Below are positions 51,375 through 60,629 of a stretch of DNA of 64,000 nucleotides, one piece after another. The DNA lies in NCBI GenBank assembly GCA_964468205.1, contig CAYXVG010000020.1, forward strand, positions 1 through 64,000, read 5' to 3'. Position numbers and translations under genes: made by a program. The DNA is from CAWELS01 sp964468205 (lineage in GTDB: Bacteria; Acidobacteriota; Terriglobia; Bryobacterales; Bryobacteraceae). Below the pieces are notes generated by a model. It ran no database searches. It saw nothing but the letters and a program-made list of their open reading frames with translations, and was not told where the DNA came from. How positions within the stretch are numbered: the stretch's first letter is position 1; every line of letters begins with the position of its first letter.

Positions 51375-54047
51375 TCACTGGCCGGCGATTTCATACCACG
51401 GTGAGAATTGCTGGCCGTCGGCCTGGAGGTGCAACTGATAACCTCCCTCGACGCGCTGCACATACGCGCCGCTCAGCGGGGGAAGGCGGCTGCCACTGCC
51501 ATCCAACGGATAGACGGAGAGTTTGGGGAGCGTCGTTTGCAAGAGAACCTTCACCTCCACCCGTTCCATCCATGTGGGCGGCTGCCCGGAGCTGCGGCTA
51601 CCGGAGGGCTTGTGAAGGAAATCCGGCTCCGGCTCGATAGTCCAGCGGCCGGCCGAACCGGGATAGGGGACCAGTTGCTGTGGCCGGGCCGGACTCGATG
51701 CGGGTTGCGTGCGGAGCGTGTAGCCGGGATTCGACAACAGCAGGTGCTGCGAATGCTCCACTGGCCGGCCGTCCAACGGAGTCACAAGCAGGACGGCGAA
51801 CCCCCGCGCCGACGCTCCCAGCTCCACCGTTAGAGGACCGGCTGTCACCTGACGGCGGTCCAAGTGGCCGATCACCCCGGCGGCCAAAGGGGACTGGACT
51901 GTGAACAGCCGGCCCGGCTCGGAGTAGGAAAACTCGCCGGTATCGGAAAGCATGGGCCAATCGGAAACCTCCCGGGCGCCATCCGGCATCGCCCCCGTGC
52001 CGTCCTTGACCAGCTCCACGCGATGCCGGAGCGCGACCTCGGGTTGATAGCCATGGGCGCTGCTCAGGAACTGCTCGACATTGGCGTTGCGCCGCTCGCG
52101 GCCGGCGCGGTAGCGGTCCTCGACAGCGACAGGAATGCGCAAGGTCTCGTTAGCGGGCAGGATCGCGAAAGAACGAAAGATCCAGGCCGCCTGCCCGAGG
52201 TTCACAAGCTTCGACCAGTCGCCATCCAAATCAAAGCCGACAGGGACGCTGCCGTCCCAGTCATTGTCGTGGGCGTAAGCGAAGTGCATCAGGCCGTCCC
52301 AGTCCTGAAAAGCAGCCAGCACCGCCACCACCGGGTCGATTTCAGCACCCTGGCGGTTCGGCCATGCCTGGTTGAACTCGCTCAACGTGTACGGGCGGCC
52401 GGAGGTACGCTGGGCGGCTACCCGGAGGACCTGCGTCAATCCGCCGCCGACCAGCGAACTGTCGGCGATGGACCAATCCCGCGCATCCCAGGCCTGATTT
52501 TGAAACCACGGGTGATCCTCGTAGAAGTGATTGTCGTCGTAGTCCATATCGGCGTGGGAATCGAGGTTCAGGAGCCCGCCCCACTTCATCTGAGTGCCGG
52601 CAACTGGAACGATACCACCGGCTTCCCGCCGCACCGCGTGAAGCATGGCCCAGAGGTAGGCGCGGTCCAGCGTGGCCAGGAAGGCGAGGAAGTCGTCCGT
52701 ACGCGCGTCCGTCGCGACTTCGTCTTCGCATACCAGCGAGATATTGCCGAGTTCCTGAAACTCCGAGTCGTCCAGGCCATGGACACCGGCTTCGCGAAGC
52801 GCGGCATTTTTCACCCAGATCGTGGTTCCCGCGGGAAGCTCGCTGAGCTCGAGTGAAAACCGCCCGACACGGTCCATGGAAAAGCCCGCGTGAAACGCCA
52901 GCCGAAAGACCTGCGGCTCCGCCGTGACGCTGATGGTCTTCGCGGCCATTGTCGTCCAGGGGCTGGCGTTCCGTTTGATTACGAATCGGGCCTGGCGCGC
53001 TACTCCTGGAGGGACTTCTGCGCTGGCCTCGATCTCCGCAACGAAATGCTTCCCTTCCTCGACGGAGAAACCGACCTTCTTGAAATTAAGCCGCGGACCT
53101 TCGCTCGTGACAACAAATTTCACGGTTCCCGGCGGGTCGGGTTCGAACTGTTCGAACACGCCGTCCGAGGGCGGCCCCTTCTCGATCTCCCAGTCCATCG
53201 TGAGCAGGTTCGGTCCATCCGGAGTTGTGGTTCCCCAAGTGGCCCGAAGCTCCTCGGTAGAACGATACCGGTGGTGCAGATACCAGTTCCACAACCGCTG
53301 CAGCAGAGTCCGGTATTCTCCGGTGAGATAGCTATCCAGCCGGTTGACCTGCCAAGCCTGTAGCATCGACGTTTCGTTGTTGACCTCGACCATCGCGAGT
53401 ACTGGGTCGTCGCGCAAGCCGAGCCTGCGGATCAGCTCGCGCGTATAGTCCATCTGCAATTCGACCATGCGGGTGAAGAAGATGTGCAGAGGTTTCGACT
53501 GCGCGGGAAAATCGTCATGGGGCGGCAGCCGGTCTGCATCTGGGCGGAATTTGTAGCCGACATGCAGATTGAGGTTCACGTAAACGCCCTCGGCTTTCAG
53601 AGCCGCGATGAAAGCCTTGAGACGCCTTTCGCCGATGGCATGGAAAGACGGATACGGATCTGTATTGAGAATACTGCGCGGGTTGTCCGGGTCAGAAGAG
53701 GGAGACGAATCCAGATGATGTAGGCGCACCAGGTTGATCCCGAGCCGGCGCAGGCGCTTCGCTATTCTGAGGGCATCGGTCTCAGTGGGAAAATTGCCGC
53801 TGAATGAGAGGTTGGCGCCGAAGAAGCGAATCCGTTTGTCATCGGGGGTATGTGGCGTTCTGTCCGGGCCCACCGTGTGGAACCTGCCATCCCGTACGAA
53901 TACACGATCTTCGGGCCCAAGTGGATGATTAAGTTGGCTGAAATCCGGAGCGCCCGAGAGCCGGTCCTGATCGATGGAGTATTGGTAGTAGGTCTCCTGG
54001 GCAGAAGCGAGTAGCGAGACGAAGGTGAGTAGGGCCAGCGACTTCAT
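51375..54047 (-). CDS. Secreted glycoside hydrolase (GH5-like TIM barrel) with inserted beta domain
   Basis: The 890-residue protein has a signal peptide (MKSLALLTFVSLLASAQ) and a cellulase-like (beta/alpha)8 barrel. FFGANLSFSG and LGINLVRLHHLD are early barrel strands, AMVEVNNETS carries the likely acid/base Glu, and RPYTLSEFNQAWP carries the likely nucleophile Glu. Between them lies a carbohydrate-binding-like beta insert (about 300-420). The C-terminal about 250 residues are beta-rich. It should cleave an extracellular beta-glycan; the exact GH family is uncertain. It converges on the carrier gene. Confidence 0.82.
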   Translation of the reverse strand: MKSLALLTFVSLLASAQETYYQYSIDQDRLSGAPDFSQLNHPLGPEDRVFVRDGRFHTVGPDRTPHTPDDKRIRFFGANLSFSGNFPTETDALRIAKRLRRLGINLVRLHHLDSSPSSDPDNPRSILNTDPYPSFHAIGERRLKAFIAALKAEGVYVNLNLHVGYKFRPDADRLPPHDDFPAQSKPLHIFFTRMVELQMDYTRELIRRLGLRDDPVLAMVEVNNETSMLQAWQVNRLDSYLTGEYRTLLQRLWNWYLHHRYRSTEELRATWGTTTPDGPNLLTMDWEIEKGPPSDGVFEQFEPDPPGTVKFVVTSEGPRLNFKKVGFSVEEGKHFVAEIEASAEVPPGVARQARFVIKRNASPWTTMAAKTISVTAEPQVFRLAFHAGFSMDRVGRFSLELSELPAGTTIWVKNAALREAGVHGLDDSEFQELGNISLVCEDEVATDARTDDFLAFLATLDRAYLWAMLHAVRREAGGIVPVAGTQMKWGGLLNLDSHADMDYDDNHFYEDHPWFQNQAWDARDWSIADSSLVGGGLTQVLRVAAQRTSGRPYTLSEFNQAWPNRQGAEIDPVVAVLAAFQDWDGLMHFAYAHDNDWDGSVPVGFDLDGDWSKLVNLGQAAWIFRSFAILPANETLRIPVAVEDRYRAGRERRNANVEQFLSSAHGYQPEVALRHRVELVKDGTGAMPDGAREVSDWPMLSDTGEFSYSEPGRLFTVQSPLAAGVIGHLDRRQVTAGPLTVELGASARGFAVLLVTPLDGRPVEHSQHLLLSNPGYTLRTQPASSPARPQQLVPYPGSAGRWTIEPEPDFLHKPSGSRSSGQPPTWMERVEVKVLLQTTLPKLSVYPLDGSGSRLPPLSGAYVQRVEGGYQLHLQADGQQFSPWYEIAGQ

Positions 54048-54130
54048 TTTTTCGAGCAGCTTCCTGCAATGATATCGGATGGAGATACCTGGGCGGGAAC
54101 GCCGATTCCTCGAATCCGGCGCGCTCTTGT

Positions 54131-54270
54131 TATAATCGAAGCAGTATATGCGCGACAGGATTCACTTCGAATCATAGTCTCACCGCGCCGGTAACGGCGC
54201 GACCATTCTGACCGTTTCCGGGTCGAAACCAACAGAAGACAATTCAACAGACAAGCAGAGGGGAGTTACT
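54131..54270 (+). promoter_or_regulatory. Promoter -10 and structured leader of the lysozyme-like gene
   Basis: TATAAT (54131-54136) is followed by a roughly 128-nt leader. It contains CGCGCCG-GTAA-CGGCGCG (54184-54201), a 7-bp stem capped by a GNRA tetraloop, a GTTTC/GAAAC stem nearby and a CGAAG/CTTCG pair at 54137-54141 and 54165-54169. The layout suggests a cis-acting RNA. Parts (GAATC, GGTAACGG, GACCA, GAAACCAACAG) loosely recall the ydaO c-di-AMP riboswitch, but no full match is claimed. Confidence 0.4.
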
Positions 54271-54768
54271 GTGAGGAAAAGAGTTTCGAGAGGATTTGTG
54301 GTGTTTGCGGCGCTGTTCAGCACGCCGGGGATGCTGCATCCGGAGCAGCACATCACGAGCAACCTTTCCTATCACAAGGATCCGCGGTACATCCGCTTGA
54401 AGAGCTTCCTGAAGATGCGGAGAAGCCCGCTCGAGGGCCTTGCCGCTGACTTTATCGCCGCGGCCGACCGCAATCAGCTAGATTGGCGTCTTCTGCCGGC
54501 TATCGCCACTATTGAGTCCAGCGCCGGCAAGTACTACAAAAACAACAACGTCTTCGGGTGGGACTCTTGCCGGGTACGATTCTCCTCGGTAAGGGACGGA
54601 ATCCATCACGTGGCAGGCCGTTTTTCCCGCTCGGATCTCTATCGAGACAAGGACGTGGATGGCATTCTGGAGACCTACAACCCCTATTCGTCTTATCCGG
54701 GGCGCGTTAGGGGAGTGATGCGATCCCTCGGCCCGAAGGTTCCGGAATCCTCCGCGCTCGTCAACTAA
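54271..54768 (+). CDS. Lysozyme-like/glucosaminidase-domain protein
   Basis: The 165-residue protein starts with GTG behind AGAGGGGAG and has a signal-like hydrophobic N-terminus. Its centre, RLLPAIATIESSAGKYYKNN followed by NVFGWDS, is typical of lysozyme-like glucosaminidase/transglycosylase folds; the Glu in IESS is the probable catalytic acid. GIHHVAGRFSR and the final YPGRVRGVMRSLG fit the same family. It should cleave peptidoglycan in the periplasm. A structured leader precedes it. It is convergent with the carbamoyltransferase gene. Confidence 0.78.
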   Translation: MRKRVSRGFVVFAALFSTPGMLHPEQHITSNLSYHKDPRYIRLKSFLKMRRSPLEGLAADFIAAADRNQLDWRLLPAIATIESSAGKYYKNNNVFGWDSCRVRFSSVRDGIHHVAGRFSRSDLYRDKDVDGILETYNPYSSYPGRVRGVMRSLGPKVPESSALVN

Positions 54769-54925
54769 TCGCGGCCTGGCTGCCGCGTCGTGTTAAACAC
54801 TTACCACGATGAGGCCGGTGGCAATGGCCGGTGGTCGTGTGCGGCTGGAACAGACCAGTAGTATCGCCGGCCGCGGCATTCTGAGCATCGCTTAAAAAAG
54901 GGTAAAGAGTAGCCTGTCACCGTTT

Positions 54926-56503
54926 TTATTTCTCGAGGAAGAAGTGGCCGATGAAGATGGAGTCGATGCCGGAGGAGTAGAAGCTGCGGACGGCGTCGCG
55001 GGGAGTGCAGACCAAGGGGTCGCCGAAGAGGTTGAAGGAAGTGTTGTAGACAATTGGCAGGCCGGTCTTTTCGCCGAAGGCGTGGAGAAGGCGCCAGAAA
55101 AGCGGGTTGTCCTCGCGGGAGACAGTGTGGACACGGACATAGCCGTCGCCAAGGACGGCGCTGCGGAGGGTTTCGCGGTGCTCGTCCTTTACCTTGCCGA
55201 CAGTAGCGATGAAGCGGGCGTTGGGGCCGACATCGAAGTACTCCGAGGCGAGTTCAGCGGGCACGGAAGCGGCAAATTTGCGGAAACTCTCGCGGTGCTT
55301 TATGTACATGTTCAGGTTCTCGGTGGAGTACGGGTTGAGAGGAGAGGCGAGGATGCTGCGGTTGCCGAGAGCGCGTGGGCCGAACTCCATCCGGCCGTGC
55401 ATCCAGGCGATGATGCGTTCGCTGTGAATCTCGTCGACAGCTTTGTCGATCAACTCGCCTGTGGTGAGAAGGTAGCGGAAGCGTAGTTTACAGTTCTCGA
55501 GAACCTGCTTGATCTCCTCGGCAGAGTACTCAGGGCCCAGGCAGAGGTTCTTCAGGGCCGGCCGGCTGGTGCGCTGAAACACCGTGTGCCAGGCGTAATA
55601 GACAGCGCCAATGGCTGTCCCGGAGTTGCCGGCTGCGGGCTGGACGAACACGTTTTTCCATTTCCCGCTGTTTTCAAGCGCCGCCACGAGCATCACGTTG
55701 AAGTGCAGACCACCGGCCAGACAGAGGGATTCGCCCTGCCCAGCCATCTCAGTAACCACCTGTTCCACGGCCTTTTGCAAGCTGGCGGCGACGTCCGAGC
55801 GAAGCCCTTTCGGCACGGGCGCTCCATCTCCGAGCCCAAGGCGTTCGTAGAAGCGCGAGCTGAAACCGCCTGACGCCAGCCGGTTGCCATCGAGATAGGT
55901 ACGGTCGATGCGCGGCCAGGCGCCCTCCCGGAACGACAGCACATCAAGGAAGAGGTCGCGGAAACGGTCCTCGCCTGACGCCGACATCCACTGCACTTTG
56001 TGCTCGTCCGCCCGCGGCTCGAAGCCGAGTAAGGCGGTCACCCGTCCGTAAAGGTCGCCCAGCGAATCCGGATAGTAGATTTCGCGGTCGATCTGCAGCC
56101 AGTTGCCCGATCCAATCCATCGGGCGCCGCAGCGAAAGTCACCGCGTTGGTCGAGGGTGAGTACCGTCGCTTCCTCATAGGGCGAGGCGAAGAACGCTGA
56201 GGCCGCATGGGCGGCCTGGTGCTCCACCAATACAACCTGGCTGTTCGGAAAGCGGGAGCGCAGGTTGAGGTGGATCGGCGCGTCGGGGCCGGCGCCCAGG
56301 GGACGCACGATGGCGACGCAGTCGATTTCGCCTGCGTCGAGACCGGCGATTCGCAAGCAGGCGTTAATGGATTCCTCGGGCAGATCGCCCGGGCGGCGGT
56401 GGCGGGCGATCTTCCGCTGTTCCAGAGCGGCACAGAGGTCGCCATCCTTGAGGATCGCGCAGGCGGCGTCGTTCAGGATTCCGCCGATTCCGATGACGTT
56501 CAT
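54926..56503 (-). CDS. NodU/CmcH-family carbamoyltransferase
   Basis: The 525-residue protein has the two domains of NodU/TobZ-type carbamoyltransferases. These are a Kae1-like N-terminal domain with the metal-binding HxxxH (His95 and His99 in EHQAAHAASAFF) and LCLAGGLHFNV, and a YrdC-like C-terminal domain with RMEFGPRALGNRSIL and NTSFNLFGDP. They transfer carbamoyl from carbamoyl phosphate to a hydroxyl on sugars or natural products. The usual HDSAA motif near the start is here LNDAAC (Asn11), so a conserved His is changed. Its ATG overlaps the glnS stop by 4 bp (ATGA), implying translational coupling. Confidence 0.87.
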   Translation of the reverse strand: MNVIGIGGILNDAACAILKDGDLCAALEQRKIARHRRPGDLPEESINACLRIAGLDAGEIDCVAIVRPLGAGPDAPIHLNLRSRFPNSQVVLVEHQAAHAASAFFASPYEEATVLTLDQRGDFRCGARWIGSGNWLQIDREIYYPDSLGDLYGRVTALLGFEPRADEHKVQWMSASGEDRFRDLFLDVLSFREGAWPRIDRTYLDGNRLASGGFSSRFYERLGLGDGAPVPKGLRSDVAASLQKAVEQVVTEMAGQGESLCLAGGLHFNVMLVAALENSGKWKNVFVQPAAGNSGTAIGAVYYAWHTVFQRTSRPALKNLCLGPEYSAEEIKQVLENCKLRFRYLLTTGELIDKAVDEIHSERIIAWMHGRMEFGPRALGNRSILASPLNPYSTENLNMYIKHRESFRKFAASVPAELASEYFDVGPNARFIATVGKVKDEHRETLRSAVLGDGYVRVHTVSREDNPLFWRLLHAFGEKTGLPIVYNTSFNLFGDPLVCTPRDAVRSFYSSGIDSIFIGHFFLEK

Positions 56504-58230
56504 TTCTTGGGGTCCTTTTTCTGTTCGGCTTGTTGCAGTTTTACCCAGGTGTCGCGAAGGGTGATCGTGCGATTGAAGACGGGTTTCGCTGGGGCTGTGC
56601 CGGGATCGGCACAGAAGTACCCGAGCCGTTCGAACTGATACCGGCTGCCCGGCGCGGCCGACGCCAGGCTGGGCTCCAGTTTACAGTGTTCCAGCACCTC
56701 GAGAGAATTGGGATTGAGATTCGCAGTGAAGTCCTCCCCCTCCTCGACGCTGTTCGGATTCTCCTTCGAAAAGAGACGGTCGTAGAGCCGGACTTCGGCG
56801 TCGATGGCGTGGGCCGCCGAGACCCAGTGCATGGTGGATTTCACTTTGCGCCCATCGGGAGCGTTGCCCCCCTTTGTTTCCGGGTCGTACGTGCAGCGAA
56901 TCGCAATAACATCACCGGCCTCGTCTTTGACAAAGCCCGTGCAGGTGACGAAGTAGGCGTAGCGGAGGCGCACTTCGCGCCCCGGGGCCAGGCGGAAGAA
57001 CTTCTTCGGAGGATCCTCCATGAAGTCATCGCGTTCGATATAGAGAACGTTTGAGAACGGCACCTTGCGCGTACCGGCGCTCAGATCCTCAGGGTTATTC
57101 ACCGCGTCAAGCGCCTCGGTCTGTCCCTCGGGGTAGTTCTCAATGACAAGTTTCAGCGGGTGCAGCACCCCCATCACGCGCGGGGCGGTCTTATTCAGAT
57201 CCTCGCGGATGAAGTACTCGAGCTTCGATAACTCCACGGTGCTGTTGGTTTTCGAGACGCCGACGCTGTCACAGAATCTGCGGATACCTCGCGGGGTGTA
57301 GCCGAGGCGCCGGATCCCCGAGAGAGTGGGCATGCGGGGATCGTCCCAACCGTCCACATGGCGGTCTTCGACGAGTTTCAGAAGCTTCCGCTTGCTGAGG
57401 ATGGTGAAGCTGAGATTCAAGCGGTCGAATTCGTACTGCCGGGGGTGGTAGATGCCGATTTGATCGAGATACCAGTCGTAGAGAGGACGATGATCCTCGA
57501 ACTCGAGAGTGCAGATGGAGTGGGTGATGCGTTCGATTGAGTCAGACTGGCCATGGGCGAAATCGTACATCGGGTAGATGCACCATTTGTCGCCCGTGCG
57601 GTGGTGTGAGGCGTGGAGGATGCGATACATTACCGGGTCGCGCATGTTCATATTGGGCGCGGCCATATCGATCTTCGCGCGCAAGGTGCGGGAGCCATCG
57701 GGAAACTCGCCCTTGCGCATCCGTTCAAACAGATCGAGGTTCTCCTTGACGGAGCGGTTGCGGTATGGGCTTTCCCTTCCGGGCGTATTGAAATCGCCTC
57801 GATACTCGCGCATCTCCTCGCTCGAGAGGTCGTCGACATACGCCTTGCCTCCCTTGATAAGCTGCACCGCCCATTCGTAGAGCTGGTCGAAGTAGTCCGA
57901 GGCGTAGAAGAGCCGGTCTTCCCAGTCGAAGCCCAGCCAGTGGACGTCCGCTTGAATGGAGTCTACGTACTCCTGTTCCTCGGCGCACGGGTTGGTGTCA
58001 TCAAAGCGGAGGTTGCATTTACCTCCAAACTCCTCCGCCAGGCCGAAGTTCAGGCAGATCGACTTGGCGTGACCGATGTGGAGATAGCCGTTCGGCTCGG
58101 GTGGAAACCGGGTGTGGACGCGTCCATCGTTCTTTCCTTCGGCGAGATCCCGGCGGATGATCTGCTTAATGAAATGCTCGGAAGGTCCGGCAGGCCCGGA
58201 TTCCGGTGTAGGGGTAGCGTTCTCGCTCAA
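56500..58230 (-). CDS. glnS: Glutaminyl-tRNA synthetase
   Basis: The class I synthetase has RFPPEPNGYLHIGHAKSICL with the HIGH signature, RFDDTNPCAEEQEYVDSI, the tRNA/glutamine pocket YPMYDFAHGQSD, and LSKRKL as the KMSKS equivalent. A C-terminal anticodon-binding beta-barrel follows. Length (576) matches bacterial GlnRS. I choose the TTG at 58230 because GAGGAAA lies just upstream. An ATG at 58290 extends the frame by 20 residues but has no ribosome-binding site and overlaps a TACAAT promoter-like box. GlnRS means the organism need not rely only on the amidation route for Gln-tRNA. The gene is followed, with overlap, by a carbamoyltransferase. Confidence 0.93.
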   Translation of the reverse strand: MSENATPTPESGPAGPSEHFIKQIIRRDLAEGKNDGRVHTRFPPEPNGYLHIGHAKSICLNFGLAEEFGGKCNLRFDDTNPCAEEQEYVDSIQADVHWLGFDWEDRLFYASDYFDQLYEWAVQLIKGGKAYVDDLSSEEMREYRGDFNTPGRESPYRNRSVKENLDLFERMRKGEFPDGSRTLRAKIDMAAPNMNMRDPVMYRILHASHHRTGDKWCIYPMYDFAHGQSDSIERITHSICTLEFEDHRPLYDWYLDQIGIYHPRQYEFDRLNLSFTILSKRKLLKLVEDRHVDGWDDPRMPTLSGIRRLGYTPRGIRRFCDSVGVSKTNSTVELSKLEYFIREDLNKTAPRVMGVLHPLKLVIENYPEGQTEALDAVNNPEDLSAGTRKVPFSNVLYIERDDFMEDPPKKFFRLAPGREVRLRYAYFVTCTGFVKDEAGDVIAIRCTYDPETKGGNAPDGRKVKSTMHWVSAAHAIDAEVRLYDRLFSKENPNSVEEGEDFTANLNPNSLEVLEHCKLEPSLASAAPGSRYQFERLGYFCADPGTAPAKPVFNRTITLRDTWVKLQQAEQKKDPKK

Positions 58231-58335
58231 CTTTTTCCTCGTTTTCGGGGGGAGCGGCGCCAGAGATTCGTGAAACCGCCCAATGACCATTGTAACCGGG
58301 CGATTTGCAGGACCGGAATAGGGATGCGGAGTTTG

Positions 58336-58800
58336 CTACTCGACGCGGCGCAGCGTCCATTGGCGGAGGTCGCCTCCCGCCGCGTGGCGGTCGCGGAGAG
58401 TCAGGGTGTCGCCACGGAGTTCGAATTCCGTTTCGAACGTCTTGCCTTCGTAATAGGCGGAGAGAGCCATGATGTTGGTGCGGATGAGTTTGCCGCCGCG
58501 CACTTCATAGGCGTAGAAGCCGGCCCCAACCGGCTGCTGGCCCTTCACCTCGGCGGCCGTCATGTCCGCAAAGCTCTTCGGGATTTTGGGGCGGTTCGAA
58601 CCGGCCAGCACGATCATGTGATGCGTGGGGGTAAACATGTGCCACTGGCGGTGGGCGGGTTCCTCCTCTCCCGTGGTGAGGTTGACGAGCGAGGTCACCT
58701 TCCAGAGGCCCTGCAACGCTGGCTCGGCGGCGGCCAGAATGATGCCGGAATGGAACAGTACCAGTACGGCGACGAGAATTCGGATGGATGCGGGAGTCAT
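58336..58800 (-). CDS. Lipocalin-like secreted protein
   Basis: The 154-residue protein has a signal peptide (MTPASIRILVAVLVLFHSG to about residue 23). A small beta-barrel follows, with LQGLWKVTSLVNLTTGE as the opening strand (the lipocalin GxW signature), HMIVLAGSNRP in the middle and a strand-rich C-terminus (FETEFELRGDTLTLRDR). This matches the small bacterial lipocalin-like domain family. Ligand and role are unknown. It is on the same strand as glnS, 105 bp upstream of it. Confidence 0.72.
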   Translation of the reverse strand: MTPASIRILVAVLVLFHSGIILAAAEPALQGLWKVTSLVNLTTGEEEPAHRQWHMFTPTHHMIVLAGSNRPKIPKSFADMTAAEVKGQQPVGAGFYAYEVRGGKLIRTNIMALSAYYEGKTFETEFELRGDTLTLRDRHAAGGDLRQWTLRRVE

Positions 58801-58949
58801 AGCGGCGTCTCGGCTCACAGCTTATCAGCCAGCCGGGGCAGAGTGGGGGCTGGATGATGCGAATACCGGTGGAGTTTACCGCCTTCCACTCAGGCTCCTC
58901 ACGCCGGGGATGGCTCTCCATGGAGAGCGGCCGTCATGCATAGGCGAGA

Positions 58950-60065
58950 CTACAGCGGGAGGGAGTGGAAGAAATTGAGCGAGCGGCGGGCGCATTCGTC
59001 CCAGCGGTAGTTGTGGGCTCGGTCACGAGCGCGGCGGGAAAGATCGTTGCGAAGATGGGAGTCGGTGAGCAGGCGGTTCAAGGCCGATGCGACCTCGGAG
59101 GGACTTCTAGGGTCGACCAGAATACCCGCTTCGCCGGCGACCTCGGGCAAGGAGGAGACGTTCGAGACCACGACCGGAACGCCGCAAGCCAGGGACTGAG
59201 CTGCGGGAAACCCGAAACCCTCGTAAAGAGAGAGGTAGGCAAAGACGGTGGCGCCGGCCATCAGGGGAGGGAGATCGGCCTCCGGGACGTAGCCGAGGTA
59301 GCGAATGCCGGAACGAGGTGCAGCCAAGCGGCGGCGGGTCACCTCCGGGGCCCAACCGAGCGGGCCGGCGATAACGAGTTCGACCTCGGCCCGGAGAGAG
59401 GGCGGAAGCTGTTCGTAGGCGTCGAGCAGCACATCAATATTTTTGCGCGGCTCGATCGTCCCGACGAAGAGGATGTAGTGGTGTTTGAGCTGGTATTTTT
59501 CGACCAGCGCCAATACAGCCTCGGTACCGGTGCGGAAATATGGCTCGGCGACACCGGAATGGATGACGGTTACGCGGTCCGCGTCGAGCCCGAGAAGCTT
59601 GACGGCGTCGCGTTTCGTGTTCTCCGACACCGCGATCACGCCGGCCGCCGGTTTCAGCACCTTTTCCGCGAAGGACCTGTCCGCCCGGACATTGGCCGGG
59701 GTGTGCAGTTCCGGCATGAGCCAGCAGGTCAAGTCGTGGATCGTTGCGGTGAGAGGGGTATTCGATGGCGGATTGCGAATCTGGTTCGACACATGAAAGA
59801 CATCGGCGCGGGACGCCATGCAGTTAATCAACGGAATCGCCGGCAACAGATTCACCGCGTAGAGCATGGCGAGCCGGGGCAAGGTGGAGAGCGGGCCGAA
59901 GATTGAGCCCTCGTGGTTTAGTTCTCCAAACTCGCCGAGGAGCGGAAATGCCAGGATGTCGTCGTTTTCCGCCTGCCGGCGCAATTCGCGGATCCAGTAG
60001 TAAAAGTAGTTCTTCACGCCGGCGCTACGGAGCAGCAGCGGAGAGGCATCGATTTGGATCCGCAT
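58950..60065 (-). CDS. GT4-family glycosyltransferase
   Basis: The 371-residue protein is a GT-B glycosyltransferase. Its N-terminal domain begins MRIQIDASPLLLRSAGVKNY. The C-terminal nucleotide-sugar domain has ILFVGTIEPRKNIDVLLDAY, SLYEGFGFPAAQSLACGVPV (the conserved EX7E-type region) and AGEAGILVDP. GT4 enzymes build surface polysaccharides or lipid-linked glycans at the cytosolic face. The ATG at 60065 gives the usual GT4 start. It follows the beta-helix gene remnant by 54 bp on the same strand. Confidence 0.9.
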   Translation of the reverse strand: MRIQIDASPLLLRSAGVKNYFYYWIRELRRQAENDDILAFPLLGEFGELNHEGSIFGPLSTLPRLAMLYAVNLLPAIPLINCMASRADVFHVSNQIRNPPSNTPLTATIHDLTCWLMPELHTPANVRADRSFAEKVLKPAAGVIAVSENTKRDAVKLLGLDADRVTVIHSGVAEPYFRTGTEAVLALVEKYQLKHHYILFVGTIEPRKNIDVLLDAYEQLPPSLRAEVELVIAGPLGWAPEVTRRRLAAPRSGIRYLGYVPEADLPPLMAGATVFAYLSLYEGFGFPAAQSLACGVPVVVSNVSSLPEVAGEAGILVDPRSPSEVASALNRLLTDSHLRNDLSRRARDRAHNYRWDECARRSLNFFHSLPL

Positions 60066-60119
60066 GGTTGGCGAGCGCGGAGAGCGCGCACGTTCCATCT
60101 TAGAACAGGGGACTCGGCC

Positions 60120-60629
60120 TCACGAGGGATTGGCCGCATGGCCTGGCGCCCTGAAAAGGAGTTCCGCCACGGATCCTCTTGGCCCTTTCGGACGGCGTTC
60201 CAAGGCGGCTTGAAAAACGTAGTCGCGATAGTACCAGGAATCGCCGATCCGGGACCACAGCCGGACGCATAGAGTCCGGCCGTCGGAGGGCAGGTTGGTC
60301 ACCGTCAGCCGATTCGTCACAGTCATTGAGCCGGCGGAGACCAAGGGGAGACTCGCGACGTCACGGCCGCCTGGGGCGCTTCCGATGTCGAGTTGGTAGA
60401 AATCGACGCCGTCGCCGCTTGTCCATTCGAATACCTGTGCGATGGCTGAGAGGATATCCCCTTGAGAGGGGGTGATCAGTTCCGCCGGCCGAGTCGCCGG
60501 GCCGGCGGCCGCCTGGTACTGATAGCCGCGGTATTGCCATTCGCCGTCGATGAGCGAGCCAAGGCTGACGAAGAGAGTCCTATCATCATGCGGCAGTCCG
60601 GAAAGCAGAGCCCTGGTCGTGGAGCCGTA
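60120..60629 (-). pseudogene. In-frame 3' continuation of the beta-helix gene after an internal stop
   Basis: This 170-codon stretch is in the same frame as the upstream beta-helix gene, separated only by a TAA at 60632-60630. It encodes the rest of one C-terminal module (YGSTTRALLSGLPHDDRTLFV, interrupted here; GEWQYRGYQYQAA) and a complete second copy (AELITPSQGD...SDGRTLCVRLWSRIGDSWYYRDYVF, abbreviated). It then ends in TGA. Both modules match a common secreted-protein repeat (TPxxGSTL...YVRLWSxIxGxWxYxDY). It has no start of its own, so it was originally, or still is, part of the upstream protein. Confidence 0.75.

Noticed and set aside
57613..58857. 414-codon plus-strand frame over glnS and the lipocalin-like gene
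   Set aside because: It spans two real minus-strand genes and shows no motif.
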